Below the pieces are notes generated by a model, which did no database searches, was not told the DNA's origin, and saw only the letters and a list, made by a program, of their open reading frames with translations. Below are positions 35,233 to 44,769 of a stretch of DNA of 64,000 nucleotides, one piece after another (position 1 is the stretch's first letter; every line of letters begins with the position of its first letter). The stretch is from Bacteroidales bacterium (GTDB taxonomy: Bacteria; Bacteroidota; Bacteroidia; Bacteroidales; F082), in NCBI GenBank assembly GCA_017530365.1, contig JAFXMK010000012.1, forward strand, positions 1-64,000, in the 5' to 3' direction. A program made the translations under genes and the position numbers.

Positions 35233-36273
35233 ATGAAGGCGGATCAAAACACAAGGATTTGGTTTCCAACCCTGATCATCCTATTGGTTGGGGTGATGCT
35301 CTTCGTGTTGAACCTTGTCGTCGGAAGCGTCACTATCCCGTTGAAGGATTTCTGGAACGCCCTATTCGGACAAGGCGACGACACCTACCGCACCATCATC
35401 CTTGAATACCGCCTACCACAGGCCATCACGGCCTTGTTTGCCGGCATCGGTCTCTCCATCTCCGGCCTGCTGATGCAGACCCTCTTCCGCAACCCATTGG
35501 CCGACCCTTCCATCTTGGGCATCTCCAGCGGCGCCAGCCTGGGCGTCGCCATCGTGGTGCTGTTGACAGGACACCTCAGCGGCATGGCTGTCAGCGCCAT
35601 GCCGGGATGGTCCACCATCGGCGTGACCATCGCCGCCTTTGCAGGTGCCTTCCTCGTGCTATTGCTCATCCTGGCTTTGAGTTCCCGGCTGAAGAGCATG
35701 GTAAGCTTGATTCTGGTAGGTATCATGATCGCCTACATCGCTGGATCCGTGACGGATGTCTTGAAGTTCTTCAGCCAGAAGGAAGACGTTCACACCTTCA
35801 TCATCTGGGGCTTCGGCAGCTTCTCCAACGTCGGGAAAGCCCAACTGCTTTACCTTGCCGTGACCATCACCATCGGCGCCATCTTGGCATTTCTGTTGTC
35901 GAAATCGCTGAACCTCTTGCTTTTGGGAGACAGATATGCTGAAAACCTCGGTCTGAACCTCCATCGCGCCAGCCTACTGACCATCCTGGTCTCGGGCTTC
36001 CTGATGGCCGTCATCACCGCCTTCTGTGGCCCCATCGCCTTTATCGGTCTGGCTGTGCCTCATTTGGCCAGGTTCACCTACCATACCAGCAACCATTTCG
36101 TGCTGATCCCCGCCACGGCGGTCATCGGCATGGACCTGGCCTTGCTGTGCAACCTTATCGCCAGGCTGCCTGGCTTTGACGGCAACCTGCCCATTAACTC
36201 CGTCACCGCCCTCATCGGTGCTCCTATCGTGATCTACGTCATCTTCCACCGTCAAAAAGTGTTGTCGAAATGA
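35233..36273 (+). CDS. FecCD-family ABC transporter permease
   Basis: 346 aa with about ten membrane helices. Landmarks are the FecCD/BtuC start of the translocation domain (YRLPQAITALFAGIGLSISG), FRNPLADPSILGISSGASLG, and the coupling-helix region GLAVPHLARF. Such permeases import iron-siderophore, haem or cobalamin across the inner membrane. ATG 35233 is chosen over an upstream non-ATG codon that lies before the promoter box. The ATPase gene overlaps its stop codon (ATGA). No substrate-binding protein gene is adjacent and there is no room for a cobalamin riboswitch. Confidence 0.92.
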   Translation: MKADQNTRIWFPTLIILLVGVMLFVLNLVVGSVTIPLKDFWNALFGQGDDTYRTIILEYRLPQAITALFAGIGLSISGLLMQTLFRNPLADPSILGISSGASLGVAIVVLLTGHLSGMAVSAMPGWSTIGVTIAAFAGAFLVLLLILALSSRLKSMVSLILVGIMIAYIAGSVTDVLKFFSQKEDVHTFIIWGFGSFSNVGKAQLLYLAVTITIGAILAFLLSKSLNLLLLGDRYAENLGLNLHRASLLTILVSGFLMAVITAFCGPIAFIGLAVPHLARFTYHTSNHFVLIPATAVIGMDLALLCNLIARLPGFDGNLPINSVTALIGAPIVIYVIFHRQKVLSK

Positions 36274-37004
36274 ATGAAGTGTTGAAAACCAACGGCTTGA
36301 AGATCGGCTACAAAGGCAAGGCTTTGATGCCTGCCATCGACATAGCCTTGCATGAAGGCGAACACGTCGCCTTGGTCGGTGCCAACGGCAGCGGAAAGAC
36401 CACGCTTTTCAAGACCCTTACCGGTAACTTGAGACCTATCGAGGGCAACATCGAACTTTGCGGCAAACCCCTTTCTGACTATACCCCCAACGAACGTGCC
36501 AAGCTGTTCAGCTTGGTCCTTACCGAGAAGCCTGACGACCTCTTCCTAAAGGTCTTCGACATCGTCGCGGCTGGCCGTTATCCCCACTCCGGACTCATGG
36601 CAAAGTTGAAAGACGAGGACTATGAGATGGTTAAGGCAAAGCTTCAAGTCGTTGGAGTTTATCACCTCATTGACAGAGATTTCGTTTCACTCAGTGATGG
36701 TGAAAAACAGAAGGTGATGATCGCCAAGGCGCTGGTTCAGGATACCCCCATCATCTATATGGACGAACCTACCGCCTTCCTCGATTATCCCAGCAAAGTG
36801 GAGCTGATGCAGCTCATCGCTCGCCTTGCAAAAGAGGAAAAAAAGACCATCCTTTACAGCTCCCATGACCTGGAATTATTAATGAAACATGCTGCCACGA
36901 TGTGGGTGGTTGCCAAGGGAAAGCCTTTGGTGGCGGGAAAGCCAGAAGCATTGTTTGAAGAAGGGATCTTGACAACATATATTGGATACCATGAAAACCA
37001 CTAA
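36270..37004 (+). CDS. ABC transporter ATP-binding protein (FecE/BtuD type)
   Basis: 244 aa. Walker A is GANGSGKT at 37-44, the signature is LSDGEKQ, Walker B is IIYMDEPTAFLD, and the switch histidine lies in YSSHDLELL. It pairs with the FecCD permease through an ATGA overlap. The 3' end overlaps the amidohydrolase gene by 14 bases. Confidence 0.93.
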   Translation: MNEVLKTNGLKIGYKGKALMPAIDIALHEGEHVALVGANGSGKTTLFKTLTGNLRPIEGNIELCGKPLSDYTPNERAKLFSLVLTEKPDDLFLKVFDIVAAGRYPHSGLMAKLKDEDYEMVKAKLQVVGVYHLIDRDFVSLSDGEKQKVMIAKALVQDTPIIYMDEPTAFLDYPSKVELMQLIARLAKEEKKTILYSSHDLELLMKHAATMWVVAKGKPLVAGKPEALFEEGILTTYIGYHENH

Positions 37005-38604
37005 GTTTCTTACCATAATTCTTTTATTGATGTCCTCTTGCACCACCAAAACCGCCGTGGATCTCATCGTCCACAACGCCAACGTCTATACCGTCGATGA
37101 ACAATTCTCCAAGGTCGAAGCTTTCGCCGTAAAAGACGGGATATTCGTCGCTGTGGGCAATGATAACGACATCATGAGCCATTACACTGCCACCGAGACC
37201 ATCGACGCCCAAGGCAAAGCTGTCTATCCCGGCTTCATGGACGGACACAGCCATTTCTCTGGCTACGGAGAGAACCTCGTGCGGTGGGCCGACCTGAGAG
37301 GCTGCCTTTCCTACGAGGAAGTCATCGAAAGGCTCAAGGTTCATGACAGCCTCTACCATGCCGAATGGCTGCTGGGACGTGGCTGGGACCAGAATCTATG
37401 GCCCGTACCCGAGTTCCCCGACAACGACAAGCTGACAGAGGCTTTCCCGGGACGCAAGGTGCTGCTTACCCGTATCGATGGTCACGCTGTCTTGGCCTCC
37501 AAGGAAGTGCTGGAACAAGCTGGCATCGACCCTAACTACAAGTTGGATGGCGGCATGGCCTTGGTGAAAGACGGTCGCTGCACGGGCGTTTTGCTCGACA
37601 ACACCGCCGACGTGGCCAAAGCGCTGGTTCCATCTATGAACAAGAATCAGCGCATCCAAGCCCTGCTGAAAGCCCAGGAAAACTGCCTTGAGGCAGGCTT
37701 GACCAGCGTCACCGATGCTGGATTGGACATCGCCTCCATAGAGCTTATCGACAGCCTTCAAGAAACTGGTTTGCTAAAGATTCACGTCAACGCCATGGTC
37801 AACCCCGATGACGAGACCATGGATCACTTCATGAAACAAGGAGTCATCGACAAGCAAAGGCTTACCGTCCGAAGCGTGAAGATCTACGCCGACGGTGCCT
37901 TAGGATCACGCGGTGCCAAACTCCTCGAGCCCTACTCCGACGCTCCCGAGACCAGCGGCCTCATCCTGGAGAGCGACGATTTTTACCGTCACGTCTGCCA
38001 GAAAGCCTACGACAATGGCTATCAGGTGTGTTGTCACGCCATCGGTGACGGCGGCGCCCATCACATCCTCGACATCTATGCTGAATTCTTAAAAGGCCAA
38101 AACGACCTCCGGTGGCGCATCGAGCACTCCCAGACCATTGCCGAAGACGACTTCGCACGGTTTGGGCAATACAACGTCATCCCTTCGGTGCAGACCACCC
38201 ACTGCACCTCCGACATGGACTGGGCCGGTGAACGTCTAGGAGAAACGCGCATCAAGAACGCCTACGCCTATCAAAGGCTCTTACAACAAAACGGTTGGTT
38301 GATCAACGGCACCGACTTCCCCATAGAAGATATCAGTCCTATCTATACCTTCTACGCTGCCGTAGCCCGCAAGCATCTGGATGGCACACCTTCAGACGGT
38401 TTCCAGATGGAGAACGCCCTCACCCGTGAACAGGCCCTGCGTTCCATCACGATCTGGGTGGCCAAGGGCTGTTTCCTTGAAGACCGCAAAGGCAGCATCG
38501 AAGTCGGTAAAGACGCTGATTATGTGATACTTGACAGGGATATCATGACAGTGGAAGAAAAAGACATCCCTGAAGCCGAAGTAGTGTTGACGCAAGTCAA
38601 ATAA
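36991..38604 (+). CDS. amidohydrolase family lipoprotein (YtcJ-like)
   Basis: 537 aa. The signal MKTTKFLTIILLLMSSC has lipobox LMSSC. The amidohydrolase-3 domain has VYPGFMDGHSHFSGYG (HxH metal ligands), LLGRGWDQNLWP, KIYADGALGSRGAKL, VCCHAIGDGGAHHIL, and the ending ADYVILDRDIMTV. The family hydrolyses amides or formamide-like bonds; the substrate is not known. The TTG frame start three codons earlier is rejected in favour of ATG 36991. It overlaps the ABC ATPase gene, so the importer and this envelope-attached enzyme may act together. Confidence 0.88.
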   Translation: MKTTKFLTIILLLMSSCTTKTAVDLIVHNANVYTVDEQFSKVEAFAVKDGIFVAVGNDNDIMSHYTATETIDAQGKAVYPGFMDGHSHFSGYGENLVRWADLRGCLSYEEVIERLKVHDSLYHAEWLLGRGWDQNLWPVPEFPDNDKLTEAFPGRKVLLTRIDGHAVLASKEVLEQAGIDPNYKLDGGMALVKDGRCTGVLLDNTADVAKALVPSMNKNQRIQALLKAQENCLEAGLTSVTDAGLDIASIELIDSLQETGLLKIHVNAMVNPDDETMDHFMKQGVIDKQRLTVRSVKIYADGALGSRGAKLLEPYSDAPETSGLILESDDFYRHVCQKAYDNGYQVCCHAIGDGGAHHILDIYAEFLKGQNDLRWRIEHSQTIAEDDFARFGQYNVIPSVQTTHCTSDMDWAGERLGETRIKNAYAYQRLLQQNGWLINGTDFPIEDISPIYTFYAAVARKHLDGTPSDGFQMENALTREQALRSITIWVAKGCFLEDRKGSIEVGKDADYVILDRDIMTVEEKDIPEAEVVLTQVK

Positions 38605-38610
38605 ACCGAG

Positions 38611-39954
38611 CTACTGTATTCTTTCCAGCCTTCTCGTGCTCGTATAGGTTTTTTTGCTGGAAGTGGTTTTTCCACATTTCGCACAGGCATTCGTATATAA
38701 AGTGTGAGTATGGGTCTTTTCCGTTTTATACACAACCGCCTTATAATAATCTGTTTTTATTTCTTTATCACCTACTGTTTCAGTTTTCGAATACAAGTAA
38801 TCCCCTTTCTTTGAACTATCCGTCTCGGTTCCATAAGAGACACTTTGACCAAGTACATCCTCCGATACCGTTTTAAAGTCTGCATAGCGACCACAATTCG
38901 AACAGATTTCCTCATTCCTCCGTTTCCATAGGATCCCGGCGATTCCACCGCAAACACCCAGCAACAACACACCTTGGATGATTCGATAGACCCATAACGA
39001 GTCGTGTTTCGGGATATTGGTGTATAAATACAGATAATAACCCGACGCCAACAAGGTCAGTACCCATAGAAGTATGGCAAACAAAGACGTAGTGCGGTCG
39101 ATATAAAGCAACGGATAACAAACCACATAGACCATGAGCGGGATCATGAAGGCGAAGTACCACGACGGCACCACGCATTTCGTCCCCATGAAAACGAGCA
39201 ACGCCCCTATGAGAAGAATCCATAGCAAGGCCAGTCCCTTCGTGCGCCGAATGGCCGGAATCAGCAAGATCAATACAATCGCCGCCGTCGCCCATCCAAT
39301 CCATTTGCAGGCTTTGGCATAGATCTTATGGACATTGACCATCTTGGACGAGAAACGCTGTCCCGTTTGTGCCTCAATGATCTGGTTCGTTTTCTCCGTC
39401 TCAGCGGCGCTGAGTACCTCGTTGGTCAAAGCACCTATGGATTGAAGCTGGTTTTCAGCGACCCAGCCGTATCTACTGGAAGGCTCGTCCAACTTCCCAT
39501 AGCTATATTTGAGGCACCTGACATGGACCCAGTTACCATCTCTTGCCGTGATTTGAACTGTATCGTTCTGTTGGAGCGAACTCCTGACATTGTCCTTGTT
39601 GGCCTTCGGCGACTTGTACAGCTGCAAGGTCTCCGGTTTGACGACACAGGTCTCCATCTCTTCCTCCAGGTTGTCGCTGCCACAATACGTCATTTGATTC
39701 AGTGGCAGCCAGGCGCTTTTCTTGAACAAAAGGTAATTCAGCCTCACCCTGCCCCACTGTCCGGTACTATCTTTCTCCACCACCTCGACCGGAACAAAAG
39801 TATAGAGGTCGCGGATCACCGGAGCGTTGTCCGACGGCGCCTTATAGGCCGTCACCATGTCGCTCGAAATCCAGTACTCATGAACCTTCGGCTTGCAACC
39901 CGTGCCGCCGAGCAACAAGGCAAGCGTCCCTAGTAATAACGCTAATCTTTTCAT
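38611..39954 (-). CDS. SH3-domain lipoprotein with membrane helices and C-terminal zinc ribbon
   Basis: 447 aa from ATG 39954 (MKRLALLLGTLALLLGGTGC, a lipoprotein signal). Two bacterial SH3-like units lie at about 25-85 and 100-175 (SDNAPVIRDLYTFVPVEVV; DTVQITARDGNWVHVRCLK). About six membrane helices follow between 215 and 350. The C-terminus carries two CxxC pairs (CSNCGRY and CAKCGKTT) that could hold zinc. An alternative start at 39966 lies close by. No known family. It is convergent with the amidohydrolase gene and divergent from tex. Confidence 0.65.
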   Translation of the reverse strand: MKRLALLLGTLALLLGGTGCKPKVHEYWISSDMVTAYKAPSDNAPVIRDLYTFVPVEVVEKDSTGQWGRVRLNYLLFKKSAWLPLNQMTYCGSDNLEEEMETCVVKPETLQLYKSPKANKDNVRSSLQQNDTVQITARDGNWVHVRCLKYSYGKLDEPSSRYGWVAENQLQSIGALTNEVLSAAETEKTNQIIEAQTGQRFSSKMVNVHKIYAKACKWIGWATAAIVLILLIPAIRRTKGLALLWILLIGALLVFMGTKCVVPSWYFAFMIPLMVYVVCYPLLYIDRTTSLFAILLWVLTLLASGYYLYLYTNIPKHDSLWVYRIIQGVLLLGVCGGIAGILWKRRNEEICSNCGRYADFKTVSEDVLGQSVSYGTETDSSKKGDYLYSKTETVGDKEIKTDYYKAVVYKTEKTHTHTLYTNACAKCGKTTSSKKTYTSTRRLERIQ

Positions 39955-39977
39955 TTTCAAATCCATTGTTTCTGGGA

Positions 39978-39985
39978 CAAAGATA
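39978..39985 (-). promoter_or_regulatory. -7 box for the SH3/zinc-ribbon gene (TATCTTTG)
   Basis: TAnnTTTG on the minus strand, 23 bases from ATG 39954. Confidence 0.45.
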
Positions 39986-40027
39986 ATATTTTTCATTTTT
40001 CTTAACGCCGTTTTTCACAGAAAACCG

Positions 40028-40035
40028 TAAATTTG
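40028..40035 (+). promoter_or_regulatory. -7 box for tex (TAAATTTG)
   Basis: TAnnTTTG, 18 bases before the tex ATG. Confidence 0.45.
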
Positions 40036-40053
40036 TAATTCATTTATTGAACG

Positions 40054-42189
40054 ATGGAACACAACAATACTTTTGCCCTGCAAATCGCCAAGGAGCTTCA
40101 GCTCGACACCCATCATGTGGCCAACGTCGTCAGGCTGCTAGGGGAAGGCGCCACCATCCCTTTCATCGCCCGATACCGCAAGGAGATGACCGGAACGATG
40201 AACGAGGAGCTCATCGCCGCCATACAGAAACGACTGGAACAGCTCGTCGAACTCGAGAAACGCAAGGAGAGCGTCCTCGACTCCATCCGCGAGCAGGAGA
40301 AGCTCACCCCCGAACTGGAACAGAAGATCTTGGACGCCAAGACGATGCAGGAGGTAGAAGACCTCTACCTCCCCTACAAGCCCAAACGCCGCACCCGAGC
40401 CGCCATCGCCCGCGAGAAAGGTCTGGAGCCGTTGGCTGCCCAGCTCATGGCGCAGCACACCAACGACGTGGCACGGTTAGCCACCCGTTTCGTCAGCCAA
40501 CAGAAAGGCGTCAACAGCGTGGAGGAAGCCCTGCAAGGCGCCCAGGACATCATGGCAGAATGGGTCTCGGAGAACATCAACGGCCGCAACCGCATCCGCA
40601 AGATCTTTCATACAAAAGGTGAAATCAGCTCTTCCGTCATCAAGGGCAAAGAGGAAGAAGGTAAGACTTACCAACAGTATTTCAACTTCCAGGAACCTAT
40701 CTCCAAGGCCCCTTCGCACCGTATCCTGGCCTTGTTTCGCGCCGAGGAAGAAGGCGTCATCAAACTGAAAGTCAAGGTGGATGACGACCATGCCATCGAC
40801 ACGTTGGAACGCATCTTCTTGAAAAGCAACAACGCCTCGTCGGAACTGGTGCGCAAGGCGGTCGCCGACTCCTGGAAGCGGCTGCTGGAGCCGAGCATCG
40901 AAAACGAGATCCGCGCCCTCTACAAAGAGAAAGCCGACGAGACCGCCATCCAGGTGTTCGCCGAGAACCTGAAACAGCTGCTCTTGGCCGCCCCGATGGG
41001 ACAGAAGCGCGTGTTGGCCATCGACCCCGGGTTTCGCACCGGCTGCAAGGTGGTGATCTTGAGTGAGACCGGTGCCTTGCTTCACAACGAGACCATCTAC
41101 CCTCACCCACCCAAGTCGGACGTGATCGGCTCCATGCGCAAGGTGAAGAGCCTGGTGGACGCCTACAAGGTCGAAGTCATCGCCATCGGCAACGGCACGG
41201 CGGGACGAGAGACCGAGGACTTCATCCGTTATATCAAGTTCGACCGCGACATCACCGCCGTTATGGTGAGCGAGAGCGGCGCCTCGGTGTATTCCGCATC
41301 CAAGATCGCCCGTGACGAGTTCCCCGACTACGACATCACCGTGCGTGGTGCCGTCAGCATAGGACGCCGACTCATGGACCCGTTGGCGGAGCTGGTGAAG
41401 ATCGACCCGAAATCCATCGGCGTGGGACAATACCAGCACGATGTCGATCAGAAGAAACTCGGCGAGAGCCTCGACCAAACCGTGATGAGTTGCGTGAACG
41501 CCGTCGGTGTGGAACTCAACACCGCCAGCCAGCAGCTCCTCTCCTACGTCAGCGGTGTAGGGCCTTCCCTAGCCTCCAACATCATCAACTACCGTGAAGA
41601 AAATGGCGGTTTCAAGAGCCGCAAACAACTCCACGAAGTGCCACGTCTCGGCGACAAGGCCTTCGAGCAATGTGCCGGCTTCCTGAGAATTCACGATGGC
41701 GACAATCCGCTGGACCAAAGCGCCGTCCATCCGGAGAGCTACCACATCGTGGAGAAGATGGCCAAACGCCTGAACGTGAATGTCAGCGAGCTGATCGGCA
41801 ACAAAGAGCTGATCGCCAAGATCGACCCGAAAGAGTTTACCGAAGACCATTTCGGTCTGGAGACCGTCAACGACATCCTAAAGGAGTTGGAGAAGCCCGG
41901 CCGTGACCCACGCAAGAGCTTCGAGGCTTTTGAGTTCGACAAGGACATCCGCAGCATCGAGGACCTCAAGTCCGGCATGACGCTCAACGGTATCGTCACC
42001 AACATCACCGCCTTCGGTGCCTTCGTTGACATCGGCGTGCACCAAGACGGATTGGTCCACATCAGTCAGATGGCCGACCATTACATCAAAGACCCGAACG
42101 AAGTGGTGCATCTCAACCAAAAGGTGCGCGTGAAGGTCCTGCAAGTGGATGAGAACAGGAAACGCATCAGTTTATCGATGAGACTATAA
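40054..42189 (+). CDS. tex: Tex-family RNA-binding transcription accessory protein
   Basis: 711 aa. The N-terminal helical Tex domain (IPFIARYRKEMTGTMNEELI) is followed by a YqgF/RNase H-like domain (RVLAIDPGFRTGCKV). Then come helix-hairpin-helix repeats (LLSYVSGVGPSLASNIINYR; LHEVPRLGDKAFEQCAGFLR) and a C-terminal S1 domain (GIVTNITAFGAFVDIGVHQDGLVHISQM). Tex binds nucleic acids and is linked to transcription-complex rescue. It has a promoter box 18 bases upstream. The C10 protease gene begins 21 bases after it and may be read through. Confidence 0.95.
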   Translation: MEHNNTFALQIAKELQLDTHHVANVVRLLGEGATIPFIARYRKEMTGTMNEELIAAIQKRLEQLVELEKRKESVLDSIREQEKLTPELEQKILDAKTMQEVEDLYLPYKPKRRTRAAIAREKGLEPLAAQLMAQHTNDVARLATRFVSQQKGVNSVEEALQGAQDIMAEWVSENINGRNRIRKIFHTKGEISSSVIKGKEEEGKTYQQYFNFQEPISKAPSHRILALFRAEEEGVIKLKVKVDDDHAIDTLERIFLKSNNASSELVRKAVADSWKRLLEPSIENEIRALYKEKADETAIQVFAENLKQLLLAAPMGQKRVLAIDPGFRTGCKVVILSETGALLHNETIYPHPPKSDVIGSMRKVKSLVDAYKVEVIAIGNGTAGRETEDFIRYIKFDRDITAVMVSESGASVYSASKIARDEFPDYDITVRGAVSIGRRLMDPLAELVKIDPKSIGVGQYQHDVDQKKLGESLDQTVMSCVNAVGVELNTASQQLLSYVSGVGPSLASNIINYREENGGFKSRKQLHEVPRLGDKAFEQCAGFLRIHDGDNPLDQSAVHPESYHIVEKMAKRLNVNVSELIGNKELIAKIDPKEFTEDHFGLETVNDILKELEKPGRDPRKSFEAFEFDKDIRSIEDLKSGMTLNGIVTNITAFGAFVDIGVHQDGLVHISQMADHYIKDPNEVVHLNQKVRVKVLQVDENRKRISLSMRL

Positions 42190-42210
42190 GAACGCAATAT
42201 TGAGCCATAT

Positions 42211-44631
42211 ATGAAACGAATTCTTTTACTATGTCTAGCCGTTTTCGGGCTGGCGATGTGCGCTTTGGCACATCCCGTCAACCTAGAAACCGCAACAACC
42301 ATCGCTTCCCACTTTATGGGCACCCACGATTTGCAACTTACAGCCACCTATCGTACGGACAACGGCGTTGCCGCCTTTTATGTCTTCAACACCTCCGATG
42401 GCTTCGTCATCGTCTCAGCCGACGACTGCGAGACGCCCATCATCGGCTATTCCCACGAAGGCCGCTTCGACCCCAATGATGTCCCTGTGCAGATGGAGGG
42501 CTATTTGCAGGACTTCGTGGCAAGAATCCAATATGGCATTGAAAACCAAGTTTTGGCGGACGAAGCCACAGCAAAGCAATGGGAATTGATGATAAACACC
42601 GGACAGCTCAACAACCAGAAGGTCTCAAAATCCGTTGAACCTCTGCTGACAGAAAAATGGCACCAAGGATGTCTTTACAACAGCCTTTGTCCTGAAGGAC
42701 AAGGTCCTTGCGGCCGTACTGAAGTGGGTTGCGTTGCCGTAGCCATGGGTATGATCATGCATTACTGGAGGTATCCTGAGGTGGGCTGGGGCACACACTC
42801 CTACACCAATTCGGGGGATTTGCTTTCCGCTGATTTTGGACACACAACATACGATTGGGATCACATGCCCGATTCTTTGACCGATGCATCGAATGATGTC
42901 GAAATCGAAGCCGTGGCAACCCTACTGTACCATTGTGGGATTTCAGTGGATATGGCATACGGCACTTCCAACGGTTCAACAGCAAGTTCAGAGGATGTCC
43001 CACGAGCCTTGATGCAATACTTCAACTATTCCAGAGAAGTCCATTGGGAGAAACGGTCTAATTACAGCAATGAAGAATGGCTCTCTCTCATGAAGAATTG
43101 CCTTGATTTGAGTCGTCCGATTCAATATACTGGTTTCAGTCAAGGAGGAGGACATGCGTTCGTGTGCGATGGTTACGACACCAACAATCTGTTCCATTTC
43201 AATTGGGGATGGGGCGGCAATGCCAATGGCTTTTTCTCTTTGGGAAACTTGAACCCCAACGGCAGCAACTTCTCAAAAAACCAATATGCAATATTTGATA
43301 TCGTTCCACAATATGAGCCTTGTAGCGTAACTGCTTCAGTGTTCCCTGTCAATGCTGGTGCCGTTGAAGGAGCAGGCGAGTATCATTTCGGCGAACAATG
43401 TACGCTCACTGCAGTGCCTAATGAAAACTCCAAGTTTAATTGCTGGAAAAGAGACGATGAGATTGTTTCATACGACATGGCCTACACATTCAATGTTATG
43501 GATGACATTGACAATATTGAGGCTAATTATACCTATCTTTTTGTAAACCAAATAACAGCTCGTTATGCACCCGATGAGAATGATGCCAGCAGCCCTTGCG
43601 TTGCCTTGTCATGGGATTACCAAGAGCCGCAATGGACACTAATGAAGGAATTCCAAATTGAGAAAGGCAAAAAAGTGGCAACAGATGGAGAAAGCATCTA
43701 CATTTTCACTAGTAACACAAACGAGTTTGCCAAATATACCATGGAAGGAGAATTGGTAGAGCAGTTCACGATAGACGGCGTTTACCCAGATGATATGGCA
43801 TTTGACGGAACTTACTTTTATTACTGCAGCAACAAAGATTTCACCAGCATGTTTAATCTATTTTGCCTAGACATTGAGCACAAGATGGTGATTGATACCA
43901 TATACCCACAATTGAACCACATGCAAATCACAAATTGTGCCTACGACACTGAAAGCGATGGCTTCTGGGTCTTTGATTGCTTGAAGAATCATCGTTTTAT
44001 TCTTGTAGATCGTCAAGGCCAAAGAATAACAAGCAGTCCTTCACTATCATCTTTATCATCTTTTATAAAGGGGTTAGGGGCGGTCGCTGCCAAAGATGGA
44101 AATCCGCATGTGATTTTTTTAGATTATTTTGGAAGCGCATGCTATTTTGACATCTCCAACAACAGCATCAACTATCATCCTCTATTCAATTCAATGGAGA
44201 ATTTTTCTGGGGCTTTCGTTGGGAAATACAATGGGAAAGACGCCATGTTTATGGTCGAAGATCTTCAACATAAGGTTTCCATCTATGAAATCAGAAGTCA
44301 ACTGGAACAAATCATAGGTTACCGCATATATCGTGAAGACAGCGAAGGACAAAACGTGAATCTTGCCGAAGAGGTTGATGGATCAAATTATACCGATTAT
44401 ACATGGGACACGATTCAAAACGGGATGTATCGATATGGTATTGGCGCTGTATTTTCCAACGGCACAACGTCGGAAATCACATGGTCAGATACCATTTCAA
44501 AAACAAATTATTACATAGATGAGCACCTAGACCACAAGGATAGGGCTGTTCAAAAGGTATTTGAAAAAGGCCATGTTGTCATCATCAAAGACGGAAAGAA
44601 ATACAGCATTCTAGGCCAGGAGATCAAATAA
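42211..44631 (+). CDS. secreted C10-family cysteine protease (streptopain-like)
   Basis: 806 aa. The signal peptide MKRILLLCLAVFGLAMCALA is followed by a propeptide, then the C10 catalytic domain with Cys174 in EVGCVAVAMGMIMHYW, His315 in GGHAFVCDGYD, and the conserved HFNWGWGG. A repeat-type module (VTASVFPVNAGAVEGAGEY) lies near residues 370-440 and is followed by a propeller-like region. The C-terminal tail (VFEKGHVVIIKDGKKYSILG) resembles the short beta-rich C-terminal ends of secreted Bacteroidales proteins. The precursor is probably autoprocessed at the cell surface. It is a possible virulence or nutrition protease. Confidence 0.9.
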   Translation: MKRILLLCLAVFGLAMCALAHPVNLETATTIASHFMGTHDLQLTATYRTDNGVAAFYVFNTSDGFVIVSADDCETPIIGYSHEGRFDPNDVPVQMEGYLQDFVARIQYGIENQVLADEATAKQWELMINTGQLNNQKVSKSVEPLLTEKWHQGCLYNSLCPEGQGPCGRTEVGCVAVAMGMIMHYWRYPEVGWGTHSYTNSGDLLSADFGHTTYDWDHMPDSLTDASNDVEIEAVATLLYHCGISVDMAYGTSNGSTASSEDVPRALMQYFNYSREVHWEKRSNYSNEEWLSLMKNCLDLSRPIQYTGFSQGGGHAFVCDGYDTNNLFHFNWGWGGNANGFFSLGNLNPNGSNFSKNQYAIFDIVPQYEPCSVTASVFPVNAGAVEGAGEYHFGEQCTLTAVPNENSKFNCWKRDDEIVSYDMAYTFNVMDDIDNIEANYTYLFVNQITARYAPDENDASSPCVALSWDYQEPQWTLMKEFQIEKGKKVATDGESIYIFTSNTNEFAKYTMEGELVEQFTIDGVYPDDMAFDGTYFYYCSNKDFTSMFNLFCLDIEHKMVIDTIYPQLNHMQITNCAYDTESDGFWVFDCLKNHRFILVDRQGQRITSSPSLSSLSSFIKGLGAVAAKDGNPHVIFLDYFGSACYFDISNNSINYHPLFNSMENFSGAFVGKYNGKDAMFMVEDLQHKVSIYEIRSQLEQIIGYRIYREDSEGQNVNLAEEVDGSNYTDYTWDTIQNGMYRYGIGAVFSNGTTSEITWSDTISKTNYYIDEHLDHKDRAVQKVFEKGHVVIIKDGKKYSILGQEIK

Positions 44632-44661
44632 AAACAGGGGCGCGATTGCGTCCCTGTTTTT
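44630..44661. terminator. bidirectional intrinsic terminator
   Basis: Stem AAAAACAGGGGCGC / GCGTCCCTGTTTTT around GATT, with one G-T pair. It closes the C10 protease transcript on the plus strand and the tRNA transcript on the minus strand. Confidence 0.75.
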
Positions 44662-44662
44662 G

Positions 44663-44734
44663 TAGCCCATAGCGGATTCGAACCGCTGTTTTCAGAATGA
44701 GGGTCTGATGACCTAGCCCCTAGTCGAATGGGCC
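44663..44734 (-). tRNA. tRNA-Glu (anticodon CTC)
   Basis: 72 nt. The acceptor GGCCCAT pairs with ATGGGCT. The T-loop is GGTTCGAATCC. The anticodon stem TCAGA / TCTGA encloses CCCTCAT, giving anticodon CTC. Position 33 is C rather than the nearly universal U. The CCA end is not encoded. Confidence 0.85.
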
Positions 44735-44769
44735 ATCGATAAAAAAAGGTTCGTTTTGCGGAACCTTTG

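Noticed and set aside
40477..41478. 333-codon minus-strand frame inside tex
   Set aside because: Antisense shadow of a clear Tex protein.
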